A stretch of 44,266 nucleotides of DNA from CAZGLR01 sp964526635 (GTDB taxonomy: Bacteria > Zixibacteria > MSB-5A5 > GN15 > JAAZOE01). The stretch spans positions 1 through 44,266 of the forward strand of contig CAZGLR010000013.1 in NCBI GenBank assembly GCA_964526635.1, written 5' to 3'. The position numbers and the translations under genes are program-made. Shown in pieces: positions 1 through 7,238 of this stretch. The stretch's first letter is position 1; every line of letters starts with the position of its first letter. The notes below the pieces were generated by a model. It saw only the letters and a list, made by a program, of their open reading frames with translations. It ran no database searches and was not told the origin of the DNA.

Positions 1-160
1 TTTCAGACTATGATGTGCAGCGGGCTTCTGCTAAAGCTGACAATCCATTCCCGATCCTGCGCATCGGGCATCGGCCCTTTCGAAATATATATAATGATTA
101 TGCTTGTGGCAAGCATGATTACGGGAACCCGGCAATCGCGCTGCGATTGTCGGGCCACCC
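1..160. repeat. ~160-bp direct repeat, copy 1
   Basis: This stretch is nearly identical to 1059-1219, with only a few substitutions over the first 130 bases and a one-base indel near the end. The right end forms a hairpin (about 128-154) whose arms begin CCCGGCAATCGC and end GCGATTGTCGGG. The two copies bracket the orphan secreted-protein gene at 174-926. The window begins inside or at the edge of this copy, so its left limit is unknown. Direct repeats of this size could be a recombination or duplication footprint; no transposase is visible. Confidence 0.85.
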
Positions 161-173
161 GGGCCTCCTCATG

Positions 174-926
174 TCAATACGGCGGTGTTGCTACGTACCT
201 GAATAAACACCCTCTTTCGGGGTCTGATGAGTACCAAACCCAATATTCGGAGTAGGTAACATCACTATGCCGTGAAATATTTATATTTGATCCTTTGTGA
301 ATTATAAGCCAATTATTTGAATACTCGGTATCTCCATATTTATAATTGAGAAACAGCGCATATATGGTCCTGGAATGTGCGATGCTAATAATACCCTTCT
401 GAACTGCGCCTTTCAAATCACAGACCATTGCTACCGATGTATCGGGAAGACCAGTAAATTCGTATTTCCTCCTGACTAAAATCGAATCTAATTTATCTGC
501 TGTAGGTGAAACTCTGTCAATGTTACAGCCTAAAGCCTCGTTTGTTGACTCCACATAGAGTAGTTGACCCGTTTGAGCGTCTAAGTAGGCTTTAAATGTC
601 CGGAAACAACCATTCACAGTATGATCGGTCTGAACGTAGATACTATCCACTGTTATCTCATACATAGCCTTCTGGGATAGTAGTTTTGATATAAATGGTA
701 ACTCTGGATGATTGAGTTTATCATGAGTGTTCATAAGTTTGCAATGTAAATTGTAACTTTCTATACCAATGTATTTCTGGAACATTATGTTGGCTTCGGC
801 TTTCGATATTAATCCTGCTTGATTGTTCGATCCTGCATTGCCGCTTTCGCACAGAATGGGCCAGAAAAGAAGAACCATAAGCATGGCATAAGTTTGCATG
901 AAAGTTGTTGTTTTTTCTATTTTCAT
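174..926 (-). CDS. Secreted protein of unknown function
   Basis: I do not recognise the family. The 250-residue product starts with a lysine followed by a hydrophobic stretch (about residues 12-28, YAMLMVLLFWPILCESG), which looks like a Sec signal or, because of the Cys at about 26, a possible lipoprotein signal. The rest is soluble and mixed alpha/beta, with four further scattered cysteines (C62, C107, C134, C169) and a late C240. The gene stands alone between two direct repeats and next to hairpin repeats. It is more AT-rich than its neighbours, which is compatible with a recently acquired or mobile cassette. ATG at 926 is the only good start before the signal sequence. Confidence 0.6.
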   Translation of the reverse strand: MKIEKTTTFMQTYAMLMVLLFWPILCESGNAGSNNQAGLISKAEANIMFQKYIGIESYNLHCKLMNTHDKLNHPELPFISKLLSQKAMYEITVDSIYVQTDHTVNGCFRTFKAYLDAQTGQLLYVESTNEALGCNIDRVSPTADKLDSILVRRKYEFTGLPDTSVAMVCDLKGAVQKGIISIAHSRTIYALFLNYKYGDTEYSNNWLIIHKGSNINISRHSDVTYSEYWVWYSSDPERGCLFRYVATPPY

Positions 927-959
927 TTGATTATCTCTCTTTCAAATCCGTTGCTAATG

Positions 960-1056
960 GTAATTAAGCCCGGGTGCCCCACAGCTTGCTGTGGGAATGT
1001 CATATCTTATCAAACTACTCCGTACCCCACTCGGCGTCTGAGTGGGTTTGTTTTAC
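960..1056. repeat. REP-like hairpins (two)
   Basis: Two short palindromes lie just upstream of the orphan gene. The first is CCCACAGC-TT-GCTGTGGG (978-995), preceded by GGGTGC. The second is CCCACTC-7 nt-GAGTGGG (1026-1046). The first shares the head (G)GGTGCCCCA with the hairpins near 13.6 and 14.0 kb but has a different stem, so these look like members of one family with a constant head and variable stem. Confidence 0.65.
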
Positions 1057-1058
1057 GC

Positions 1059-1219
1059 TTTCAGACTATGATGTGCAGCGGGCTTCTGCTAAAGCTGACA
1101 ATCCATTCCCGATTCTGCGGATCGGGCATCGGCCCTTTCGTAATATATATAATGATTATGCTTGTGGCAAGCATGATTACGGGAACCCGACAATGCGCAG
1201 GGCGATTGCCGGGCCACCC
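1059..1219. repeat. ~160-bp direct repeat, copy 2
   Basis: Second copy of the 1-160 sequence in the same orientation, beginning TTTCAGACTATGATGTGCAG. Its right end holds a related hairpin with arms CCCGACAATGC... and ...GATTGCCGGG. The spacing between copy starts is 1058 bases, and the interval contains one gene and two REP-like hairpins. Confidence 0.85.
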
Positions 1220-1248
1220 AGGGCAGGAAATATATCTATTTTTTTTTG

Positions 1249-1482
1249 GCAGGTCTCTATGGGGGACCTGCTCGGCTTAAACAAGGCCGTACCGTTGTGG
1301 CGCTCCCATTTATGGGAGCGCCCTGAGTGATTTATCAAAAATAGATGCCAGCGCGCCTCTGAAGAGGCGCGCCACAACGGGGGACGGGCAGCCCGCCACT
1401 TAGGGCGGGTTCCTGCCATAACTGATCTACCGGTGGCCCGACAATGCGCAGCAACATCGTTGCGCTGCATTGTCGGGTTCCC
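1249..1482. repeat. Cluster of five REP-like hairpins
   Basis: Five palindromes are packed into about 230 bases: GCAGGTC...GGACCTGC (1249-1271), GGCGCTCCCAT-TT-ATGGGAGCGCC (1299-1322), GCGCGCCTCT-GA-AGAGGCGCGC (1351-1372), CCCGCC...GGCGGG (1392-1409), and a long imperfect one from 1437 to about 1477 with arms CCCGACAATGC and GCATTGTCGGG. The second and third share the head CCGTTGTGGCGC in opposite orientation, as in a REPIN (two inverted REPs). The last one belongs to the same family as the hairpins at the ends of the direct repeats. No coding sequence is credible here. Confidence 0.7.
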
Positions 1483-1728
1483 GCACACTCAATTTGACCA
1501 TTTCATCATGAAGATATAATAATATATTTAATTCATAGCCACTTTGTCAATTGTATTGTTCCTGTTATTGTCGCCCTTGTATCATTTATAGGTTGTGCCA
1601 AAATTTCCTTAATCAACAATAATATTATATTGCCTTATGTACTCATTTCGGCAGGGAACCCATTGCGAAAGTGGACTTCATCGGGCAAAGATAATAACTT
1701 CTCAATCATGCTCCCCCCACCCCCACAC

Positions 1729-1765
1729 AAAAAAAACGCCCGGGGGCGTCCCCACCCGGGCGTTT
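1729..1765 (-). terminator. Rho-independent terminator of the NtrC-type gene
   Basis: On the minus strand an 11-bp stem (AAACGCCCGGG, 1755-1765 paired with 1734-1744) is followed by an uninterrupted T run. It lies 27 bp past the stop codon of the response-regulator gene. The stretch from about 1490 to 1728 holds nothing else that I can recognise. Confidence 0.85.
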
Positions 1766-1791
1766 GATCTGTATATATATTGTGGTACCCC

Positions 1792-3159
1792 TCAACGCGT
1801 GGCGTCGATATCATACTTCTTAATCTTATCAAACAGCGTCGTATAATCGATCTTCAGAATCTGCGCACAACGTCGTTTGTTGCCCCGAACCTGATTGAGC
1901 ACCCGGATAATCGCCGACCGCTCGGCCTGGGCCTGAGCATGGGAGCCGATATCTTTGAGGCCGGCACCCTCGCGCATCTGGATTTCGTTGTTGGATTTCA
2001 GGCGGATGGCCATATGTTCCGGCTTGATCTTCTTGCCTTCACATAAAATAATCGCGCGTTCGATCGTATTCTCCAGCTCACGGACATTACCCGGCCAATG
2101 ATATTTTTCCATCAGCGCCAGAGCATCTTTGGACAATGATTTCTGCCGCTTGTTCATATCACGGCAATACCGGCGGATAAAATGCTCCGCCAGAATCTGG
2201 ATATCATCGAGCCGTTCGCGCAACGGCGGGATTGTGACCGGAAAGACTGACAGACGGTAATACAGGTCCTCGCGGAATCTTTGCTTTTCGATCAGTTCTT
2301 TCAAGTCGGCGTTCGATGCCGCAATCACGCGCGTATCGACTTTAATCGTCCGGGTGCTGCCGAGCCGTTCGATTGTCCTTTCCTGCAAAACCCGCAGGAG
2401 TTTGGCCTGCAGGGAGATGTCCATGTCGCCGATTTCATCGAGGAAAATCGTCCCGTTATCGGCGATTTCGAATTTGCCGATCTTGCGGGTGACCGAGCCG
2501 GTAAATGCTCCCCGTTCGGAGCCAAAGAGTTCGTTTTCAAGAAGCTCGCGCGGAATGGCGGCGCAGTTGATGGCGATAAACGGTTTATCTTTGCGCGTCG
2601 ACAGATTATGAATCGCCCGGGCAAAGAGTTCTTTACCGGTACCGGATTCGCCCTGCAAAAGCACCGAAGTATCCGAGCCGGCCACTTTCTGGATCAGTTT
2701 CTGGACTTCGATGATTTTTTCATTCTGGCCGACGATTTCCTCCATCCCCAGCCGATAGCCCAGCTCTTCGCGCAGGACCTCGTTTTCGGCCATAATGCGC
2801 TGCGACTGCAGGGCCTTGTCAACCAGGACCAGCATGTGTTCAGAGTCAAACGGCTTGGTAAGGAAATCATAGGCGCCCATCTTCATGGCCGATACGGCGG
2901 TCTCGATAGTGCCGTAGGCGGTCATGACAATCACGGCCGTATCCTGATTGACTTCTTTGATATTGGACAGCACCGTGAGGCCATCCATATCGGGCATTTT
3001 CAAATCGGTGATAACCAGATCGTACTGTTTACTGCGGATTTTTTCCATCCCATCGGGGCCATTGGCGGCCGTTTCAACCAGGTAACCCTCTTCGAGCAGG
3101 GTCTGGGACATCATTTTCCGCATTGAATCTTTATCGTCGATAACTAAAATGGACGACAT
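1792..3159 (-). CDS. NtrC-family sigma-54-dependent response regulator
   Basis: A 455-residue transcription activator that, when phosphorylated, uses ATP to open promoters bound by sigma-54 RNA polymerase. The receiver domain (1-115) has D8/D9, phospho-acceptor D52, T80 and K102. The AAA+ domain (about 142-370) has Walker A GESGTGKE (170-177), an intact GAFTGS sigma-54 loop (217-222), Walker B with LDEIGD (about 240-245) and the arginine-finger region RFREDLYYRL. A Fis-type helix-turn-helix closes the protein. All key residues are present. No histidine kinase is adjacent, so the partner is encoded elsewhere. Two -24/-12 promoters upstream of PEP-CTERM genes in this window make a PrsR-like role possible, but the sequence alone does not show that this is their activator. 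Confidence 0.95.
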   Translation of the reverse strand: MSSILVIDDKDSMRKMMSQTLLEEGYLVETAANGPDGMEKIRSKQYDLVITDLKMPDMDGLTVLSNIKEVNQDTAVIVMTAYGTIETAVSAMKMGAYDFLTKPFDSEHMLVLVDKALQSQRIMAENEVLREELGYRLGMEEIVGQNEKIIEVQKLIQKVAGSDTSVLLQGESGTGKELFARAIHNLSTRKDKPFIAINCAAIPRELLENELFGSERGAFTGSVTRKIGKFEIADNGTIFLDEIGDMDISLQAKLLRVLQERTIERLGSTRTIKVDTRVIAASNADLKELIEKQRFREDLYYRLSVFPVTIPPLRERLDDIQILAEHFIRRYCRDMNKRQKSLSKDALALMEKYHWPGNVRELENTIERAIILCEGKKIKPEHMAIRLKSNNEIQMREGAGLKDIGSHAQAQAERSAIIRVLNQVRGNKRRCAQILKIDYTTLFDKIKKYDIDATR

Positions 3160-3395
3160 ACACTCTCCCGTGGATTGCCGGTGCAGTTGTTACTTATGCT
3201 GTATGTTCAGCGATATTTCTCTGACCATCCGGTTTATCGCCGCGGACCGGCGCCAGACAGGCCAATATGGCATCGTTGACAGGTCAGGCGGCATATTCCG
3301 GCCATATGTACAGACAGCGATACACTGATAATATCGGCCGAAACCCATAATGGTGGAGAGCCGGGAGTGTTCAAAATTGTAACATAATTGGCGGG
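3160..3395. other. Intergenic region, no gene seen
   Basis: About 236 bases lie between the response regulator and the nuclease. A 73-codon reading frame on the minus strand (3190-3411) overlaps the nuclease end, has no homology that I recognise and reads as low-quality protein, so I do not call it. GCGGGC-TATG-GCCCGC at 3391-3406 is a hairpin spanning the nuclease stop codon. Confidence 0.5.
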
Positions 3396-4043
3396 CTATG
3401 GCCCGCAGCAACGGGCGGGGGAAAAGCCCTGCATTAAAGCCCCCTCGCGGGTATCAAAAACGACCCGGTTCGAGGGCGATATTTTCGCCGCGTTGGGGCA
3501 CTCGGGACTGTGAAACCTGAGACTCCGTGAATTCCCGATATACGACGCCTCCTCCATATAAGGAAGGGACCATATCCCGAGATTATTCACCAGCGCCATA
3601 CGTTGCGCTGTGATCAGGATATCTATCAGGGAATCATTGGTGGCGTTGTCGGTGAAGATATAAACTGAGCCATAACCGCCCTCGATGATCTCTTCGTTAA
3701 TGAAGAGAGTATCGATGAATACGTAGGCAAGCAGACGGTCATATCGGTCGCGATGCTGTCGATCAAATTGCAGAGTCACCTGCCTGCCCAGCGTAAGACG
3801 CTCAAGAAAAATCCGCGCAGAATCATACCACAAGTCGCCATCTTCCGGAGTATCGATTCCCAGCAGACGGACCCGTCCACGGCCATCGAGGTCAAACGTG
3901 TCGCCATCGATCACCCGGACGACGGTATATGGCCCCGTTGATTCAGTCGGACCGCGCTCACCGATCTGTCCGACAAAACGGAACAGGACCAGTATGGCCA
4001 AAAGGACGATAATAATTCCGATATGTTGCCGCTTGAGTACCAT
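3396..4043 (-). CDS. Membrane-anchored thermonuclease (SNase-like) with C-terminal zinc-knuckle module
   Basis: A 215-residue staphylococcal-nuclease-fold phosphodiesterase. Residues about 7-26 form a hydrophobic N-terminal segment that should anchor or export it. The SNase core starts at VVRVIDGDTFDL, continues with RLLGIDTPE (the Arg, Asp and Glu of the active site) and DRYDRLLAYVF (the second catalytic Arg), and looks intact. The last ~50 residues (YIGN...FHSPECP...ARCCGP) match the small Ada-like cysteine module often fused to bacterial thermonucleases. The gene follows the Rad50-like gene by 21 bp on the same strand, so the two are probably co-transcribed, which is odd for an exported enzyme. 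Confidence 0.88.
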   Translation of the reverse strand: MVLKRQHIGIIIVLLAILVLFRFVGQIGERGPTESTGPYTVVRVIDGDTFDLDGRGRVRLLGIDTPEDGDLWYDSARIFLERLTLGRQVTLQFDRQHRDRYDRLLAYVFIDTLFINEEIIEGGYGSVYIFTDNATNDSLIDILITAQRMALVNNLGIWSLPYMEEASYIGNSRSLRFHSPECPNAAKISPSNRVVFDTREGALMQGFSPARCCGP

Positions 4044-4064
4044 AAGTAATAATCCTGTAATATC

Positions 4065-6470
4065 TTATAATTCGCCGTTTTCGTAGAGGGCGGTGCTGAT
4101 GCCGTCGGCCCCGCGCCGCACGGTCATCAGATGTTCAGCCATCTCCTTGACTTCCTCGATGTGCGAGACGATAACTATCTGTCGGAACCAGTTTTTCAAC
4201 CCGGCCAGGCCATGCATTATAAGTTTTTGTCGTTCACGGTCCTGGGACCCGAAAATCTCATCGAGAATAATAAAGCTGTGGTCAATGCCGGCTGAGGCGG
4301 CCATCTCCAGTGAAATTGCCAGCCGGAAGCAGAGGTTGGCCAGGTCGATTTCACCGCCGGAGAAGCGTTCGATGGGAAAGGCCTCGCCGCTGTCGTACAA
4401 TTTCAGATTATATTCTTCATCCAGAACGACTTCCTGGTACCGTCCCGCAGTCATGGTATAGAATAACTCCGAGGTCCGTTTCGAAAGCGCCGGTCGGATT
4501 CGTCCGATCAAATACACGCGAAAATCAGCAAATAATATCGAGAGTTTTTCGAGATAGGTCAGTCTATCCCTCAGGTCTGAAATTCGTTGTTTTGATTTCT
4601 CGAATTCATCGAGCTTATTGCGAAGTTGTTCGGTTTCGGAGTCGACCAGGGATATTCGGTGTTCCATTCGCTCGAATTCAAGACGCAGAGCCGCAACATC
4701 TTCGCGCCTTTTCTCAAGTTCCTCCTCAAGTTGCCGTACAGCCTTTTCGTCGAACTTAAGTTGCATAATTTCGGCCCGGATCGATGCAATTTCGTCATCA
4801 AGATCAGCCACCTTTTTAGTAACCTCATCAAGCCGGGCTGTGATTTCACCGCGTCGCCCGATTCGATCCTTAAGAATAAGCAGCTCTTCATGTTGCTTCC
4901 GCAGGCCGCGCAGTGTTTGCTCCAGATGGGCGAAGCGGTCGGCATCGAAAACGATCGCTCCAATTTCATTCAGCCGGGCACTGATTTCCGCCATCCGCTC
5001 CCGTTGCTGCCGACGGCTCCGTTCTATCCCCCGAATTGTTGTCTTCAGTTCGGTTAACTGTCGTTCAACGCCGGTTGCCTTTTCGAGTTGTTTTTTCAGT
5101 TCTTCCAGTTTCTTGCTGTTGGCTTTGCCATCGGTAGTAACTGACTCGAATTTTTTCTGCACCGGTATCATTTTTTGACGGATTGAAGTGATTTCAAGAT
5201 CAAAATGGCGCTCGATATCAGGCAGTTCGGTGCCAAATGGTCTCAGGCAAAATTCGCAAACTGCTTCCGGACCAAGTTCTTCGATATCGGCCTTTTGTTT
5301 TTCAAGGCGGCTCAGATCCGACTGCAATGTCTGCAATTCGGCTCTCAAATTGCCGTAGTCGGCGGCCATCTCCTCGCGCCGCTTCTCGGCGGCCTCAATG
5401 GCCGATCGTAATGTGTCGGGAGTAGCCATATCCTGCTCAAGCCCGGTGATTTCTGTATTCAACCCCTGTAATTCGGCCTCCTCTTTTTGATCGGACGCTT
5501 GCAGTTGTTGTTTTTCCCGCTCAAGGCGAGATCGTTCCTGGCTTTGCGCCCGTGCCTCCTTGAGTTGCTCGAATTCCGCCTCGGTTGCGGTCAGACTTGC
5601 AGCCGCCGCCTCCAATGGTCCTATTTTCTTCTCAACTTGTTCCAGTTCAGCCAACTCAGCCGTCAGACGCGCCGCCTCGGCCGTCCTTTCACTATGCTGG
5701 GCCACGGCGCCTGTACGCTCAGCATTCAACTTATTGTAGTGCCGCTCCCGCTCACGCCCGATCCTGACCTGTTCGGCCAGCGCAGCCGTTTCCGCCTGTC
5801 TTTCCGCAGATACTTTCCTGAGATTCTCCAGAGTACGGTTAAGTTCTTTTCTGTCAGTCGATAATTCATCGATGCGGCCGGCCACCACCGAAGGATCGAT
5901 CTGCAGACCGGATAAAATGTCGATTTCCTGCCGGACCTCCTTTATATCATCCTTGAGCAGTACGATAGCATTATCCAACCGCCCCACCCCGAGCATTTTG
6001 GCCAGATGGTCCTTTCTGGCTGCCGGACGGGCATCGGTTAAGGCGTTGAGCTCTTTCTGGCGGGCAAAGAAACTGGACAGGAAGCCCTTGTGATCAAGCC
6101 CTATAAGGTGAATAATATACCGATCCACTTCTCTGGTGGATACGGTATCCAGCCCCTCCCGTTCCAGCAGACGGGCTTCGCTTTTGCCGGTTTTGCCAAG
6201 AAGTGCCCGTTCCAGAACATATTGCCGCCCGGCCAGTTCAAAAGTGAGCCGTACCGAACAGTCATCACCCGGCAGTGCCCCCTGGCGTTTGATACCCTCT
6301 TTCGTGGTCCGGGCCATTTTGGCGCCATAGAGACACCATGATATCGCCTCCAGTATAGTTGACTTCCCGGAGCCATTGGGGCCGACAATACTGGTTACAC
6401 CATCATGGATATCCAGGACTGTGTTAGAGTATTGACGGAAGTTGACCAGTTCCAGATGCCGCAGAATCAT
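4065..6470 (-). CDS. Rad50/SbcC-like zinc-hook SMC-type ATPase
   Basis: An ~801-residue ABC-type ATPase of the Rad50/SbcC group, which tethers and processes DNA ends with an Mre11/SbcD nuclease. From the ATG at 6470 the order is: Walker A GPNGSGKS (30-37), a long coiled coil, a zinc-hook CEFC (C405, C408), a second coiled coil, signature FSGGEIDLANL (about 700) and Walker B FIILDEIFGSQD (about 735). I prefer this ATG over a GTG at 6536 because MILRHLELVNFRQY is the usual family N-terminus. It is shorter than E. coli SbcC (~1050), but bacterial and archaeal Rad50 homologues of this size exist. No Mre11/SbcD gene lies beside it; the neighbour is instead a thermonuclease. Confidence 0.9.
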   Translation of the reverse strand: MILRHLELVNFRQYSNTVLDIHDGVTSIVGPNGSGKSTILEAISWCLYGAKMARTTKEGIKRQGALPGDDCSVRLTFELAGRQYVLERALLGKTGKSEARLLEREGLDTVSTREVDRYIIHLIGLDHKGFLSSFFARQKELNALTDARPAARKDHLAKMLGVGRLDNAIVLLKDDIKEVRQEIDILSGLQIDPSVVAGRIDELSTDRKELNRTLENLRKVSAERQAETAALAEQVRIGRERERHYNKLNAERTGAVAQHSERTAEAARLTAELAELEQVEKKIGPLEAAAASLTATEAEFEQLKEARAQSQERSRLEREKQQLQASDQKEEAELQGLNTEITGLEQDMATPDTLRSAIEAAEKRREEMAADYGNLRAELQTLQSDLSRLEKQKADIEELGPEAVCEFCLRPFGTELPDIERHFDLEITSIRQKMIPVQKKFESVTTDGKANSKKLEELKKQLEKATGVERQLTELKTTIRGIERSRRQQRERMAEISARLNEIGAIVFDADRFAHLEQTLRGLRKQHEELLILKDRIGRRGEITARLDEVTKKVADLDDEIASIRAEIMQLKFDEKAVRQLEEELEKRREDVAALRLEFERMEHRISLVDSETEQLRNKLDEFEKSKQRISDLRDRLTYLEKLSILFADFRVYLIGRIRPALSKRTSELFYTMTAGRYQEVVLDEEYNLKLYDSGEAFPIERFSGGEIDLANLCFRLAISLEMAASAGIDHSFIILDEIFGSQDRERQKLIMHGLAGLKNWFRQIVIVSHIEEVKEMAEHLMTVRRGADGISTALYENGEL

Positions 6471-6539
6471 GAGCAAATAAGTACGACAGTCCTGGACAAA
6501 AGGCAAGACGATTTCTATAACGGCCTGATTTGGCACCAG

Positions 6540-7224
6540 TTAGAATTTTGAACAGGTACCCGTTCATACCGAAAAAATGCTTGACAAGACGGGAGAATTG
6601 TATATTTTTCCTTCGAGCGTGTGTCACAAGGCGTTCCTCGGGTTTGAGCCCTATTGTAAACAATAGTACCCAATGGAAGCCTGCACAACAATACCTCTTT
6701 ACTGACCTTTGATGTATTGTAAAACTTGAGTACACTACGAGTTGCTTGTAGTTTTACAGGGGTCGACATTTAGGACTGCTAACGCATAATACGCGCAAGA
6801 GCACTACCCCACAGGTACGCCCGTACCTCGGTACATCCGTTAGGCGTGTTTACCAAAATACTTTCACGTGATACAGGACACGTTAATCTGACATAGCTAA
6901 GAGGAGGTGACGGTAATCTCTTCAAGTCTTTTGTAAGAGGCAATGGTGCGATAACGAATTTTGCAACTCTTCGGAGTTATTCGTCAACCTCTCTAGAGCG
7001 ACTGACACCTAGAGAAAAGTTTTAACTCCTTACTCCGTACATAGGAACGCTAAGAACGAGAACTTCGGTCTATTTTCGCGCACATCCCTAGACAAGATTG
7101 CGAAAATGATACTCGACTACAGACGGCAGGTGCCTTTATGCGAGCCTGTCAACATATTGGCCCGATTGCCGATATTATGTAAGAGTATTTTCGGAGTGAA
7201 CGATCTCAGATTTTTCCTAGATTT
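6540..7224 (+). ncRNA. Hairpin-rich non-coding leader upstream of the 1658-residue protein (candidate structured RNA)
   Basis: No credible reading frame exists here on either strand. At least six perfect inverted repeats with short loops follow each other: CTATTG-TAAA-CAATAG (6651-6666), TGTAAAACT/AGTTTTACA (6718-6758), AGGTAC-GCCC-GTACCT (6813-6828), ACGTG/CACGT (6866-6883), ACGAAT..AACTC-TTCG-GAGTT-ATTCGT (6954-6984, with a UUCG tetraloop) and TCTCTAG/CTAGAGA (6990-7015). I compared it by eye with RNase P RNA, tmRNA, SRP RNA and common riboswitches and found no match. It may be a long 5' UTR controlling the downstream gene or an independent RNA. Part of it must also hold the promoter of the Rad50-like gene on the minus strand. 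The direction is inferred from the downstream gene. Confidence 0.4.
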
Positions 7225-7232
7225 TAAGGAGG
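7225..7232 (+). promoter_or_regulatory. Strong Shine-Dalgarno site
   Basis: TAAGGAGG is a near-perfect anti-16S match, six bases before the ATG at 7239. It fixes the start and suggests high expression of the large secreted protein. Confidence 0.85.
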
Positions 7233-7238
7233 AAATAA

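Noticed and set aside
1177..1488. A 103-codon minus-strand frame in the hairpin cluster
   Set aside because: It consists of translated palindromes rich in Arg, Ala and Pro and has no RBS.
2281..3126. A 281-codon open frame on the plus strand opposite the NtrC-type gene
   Set aside because: It mirrors the codon bias of the real gene, which carries all AAA+ and receiver motifs.
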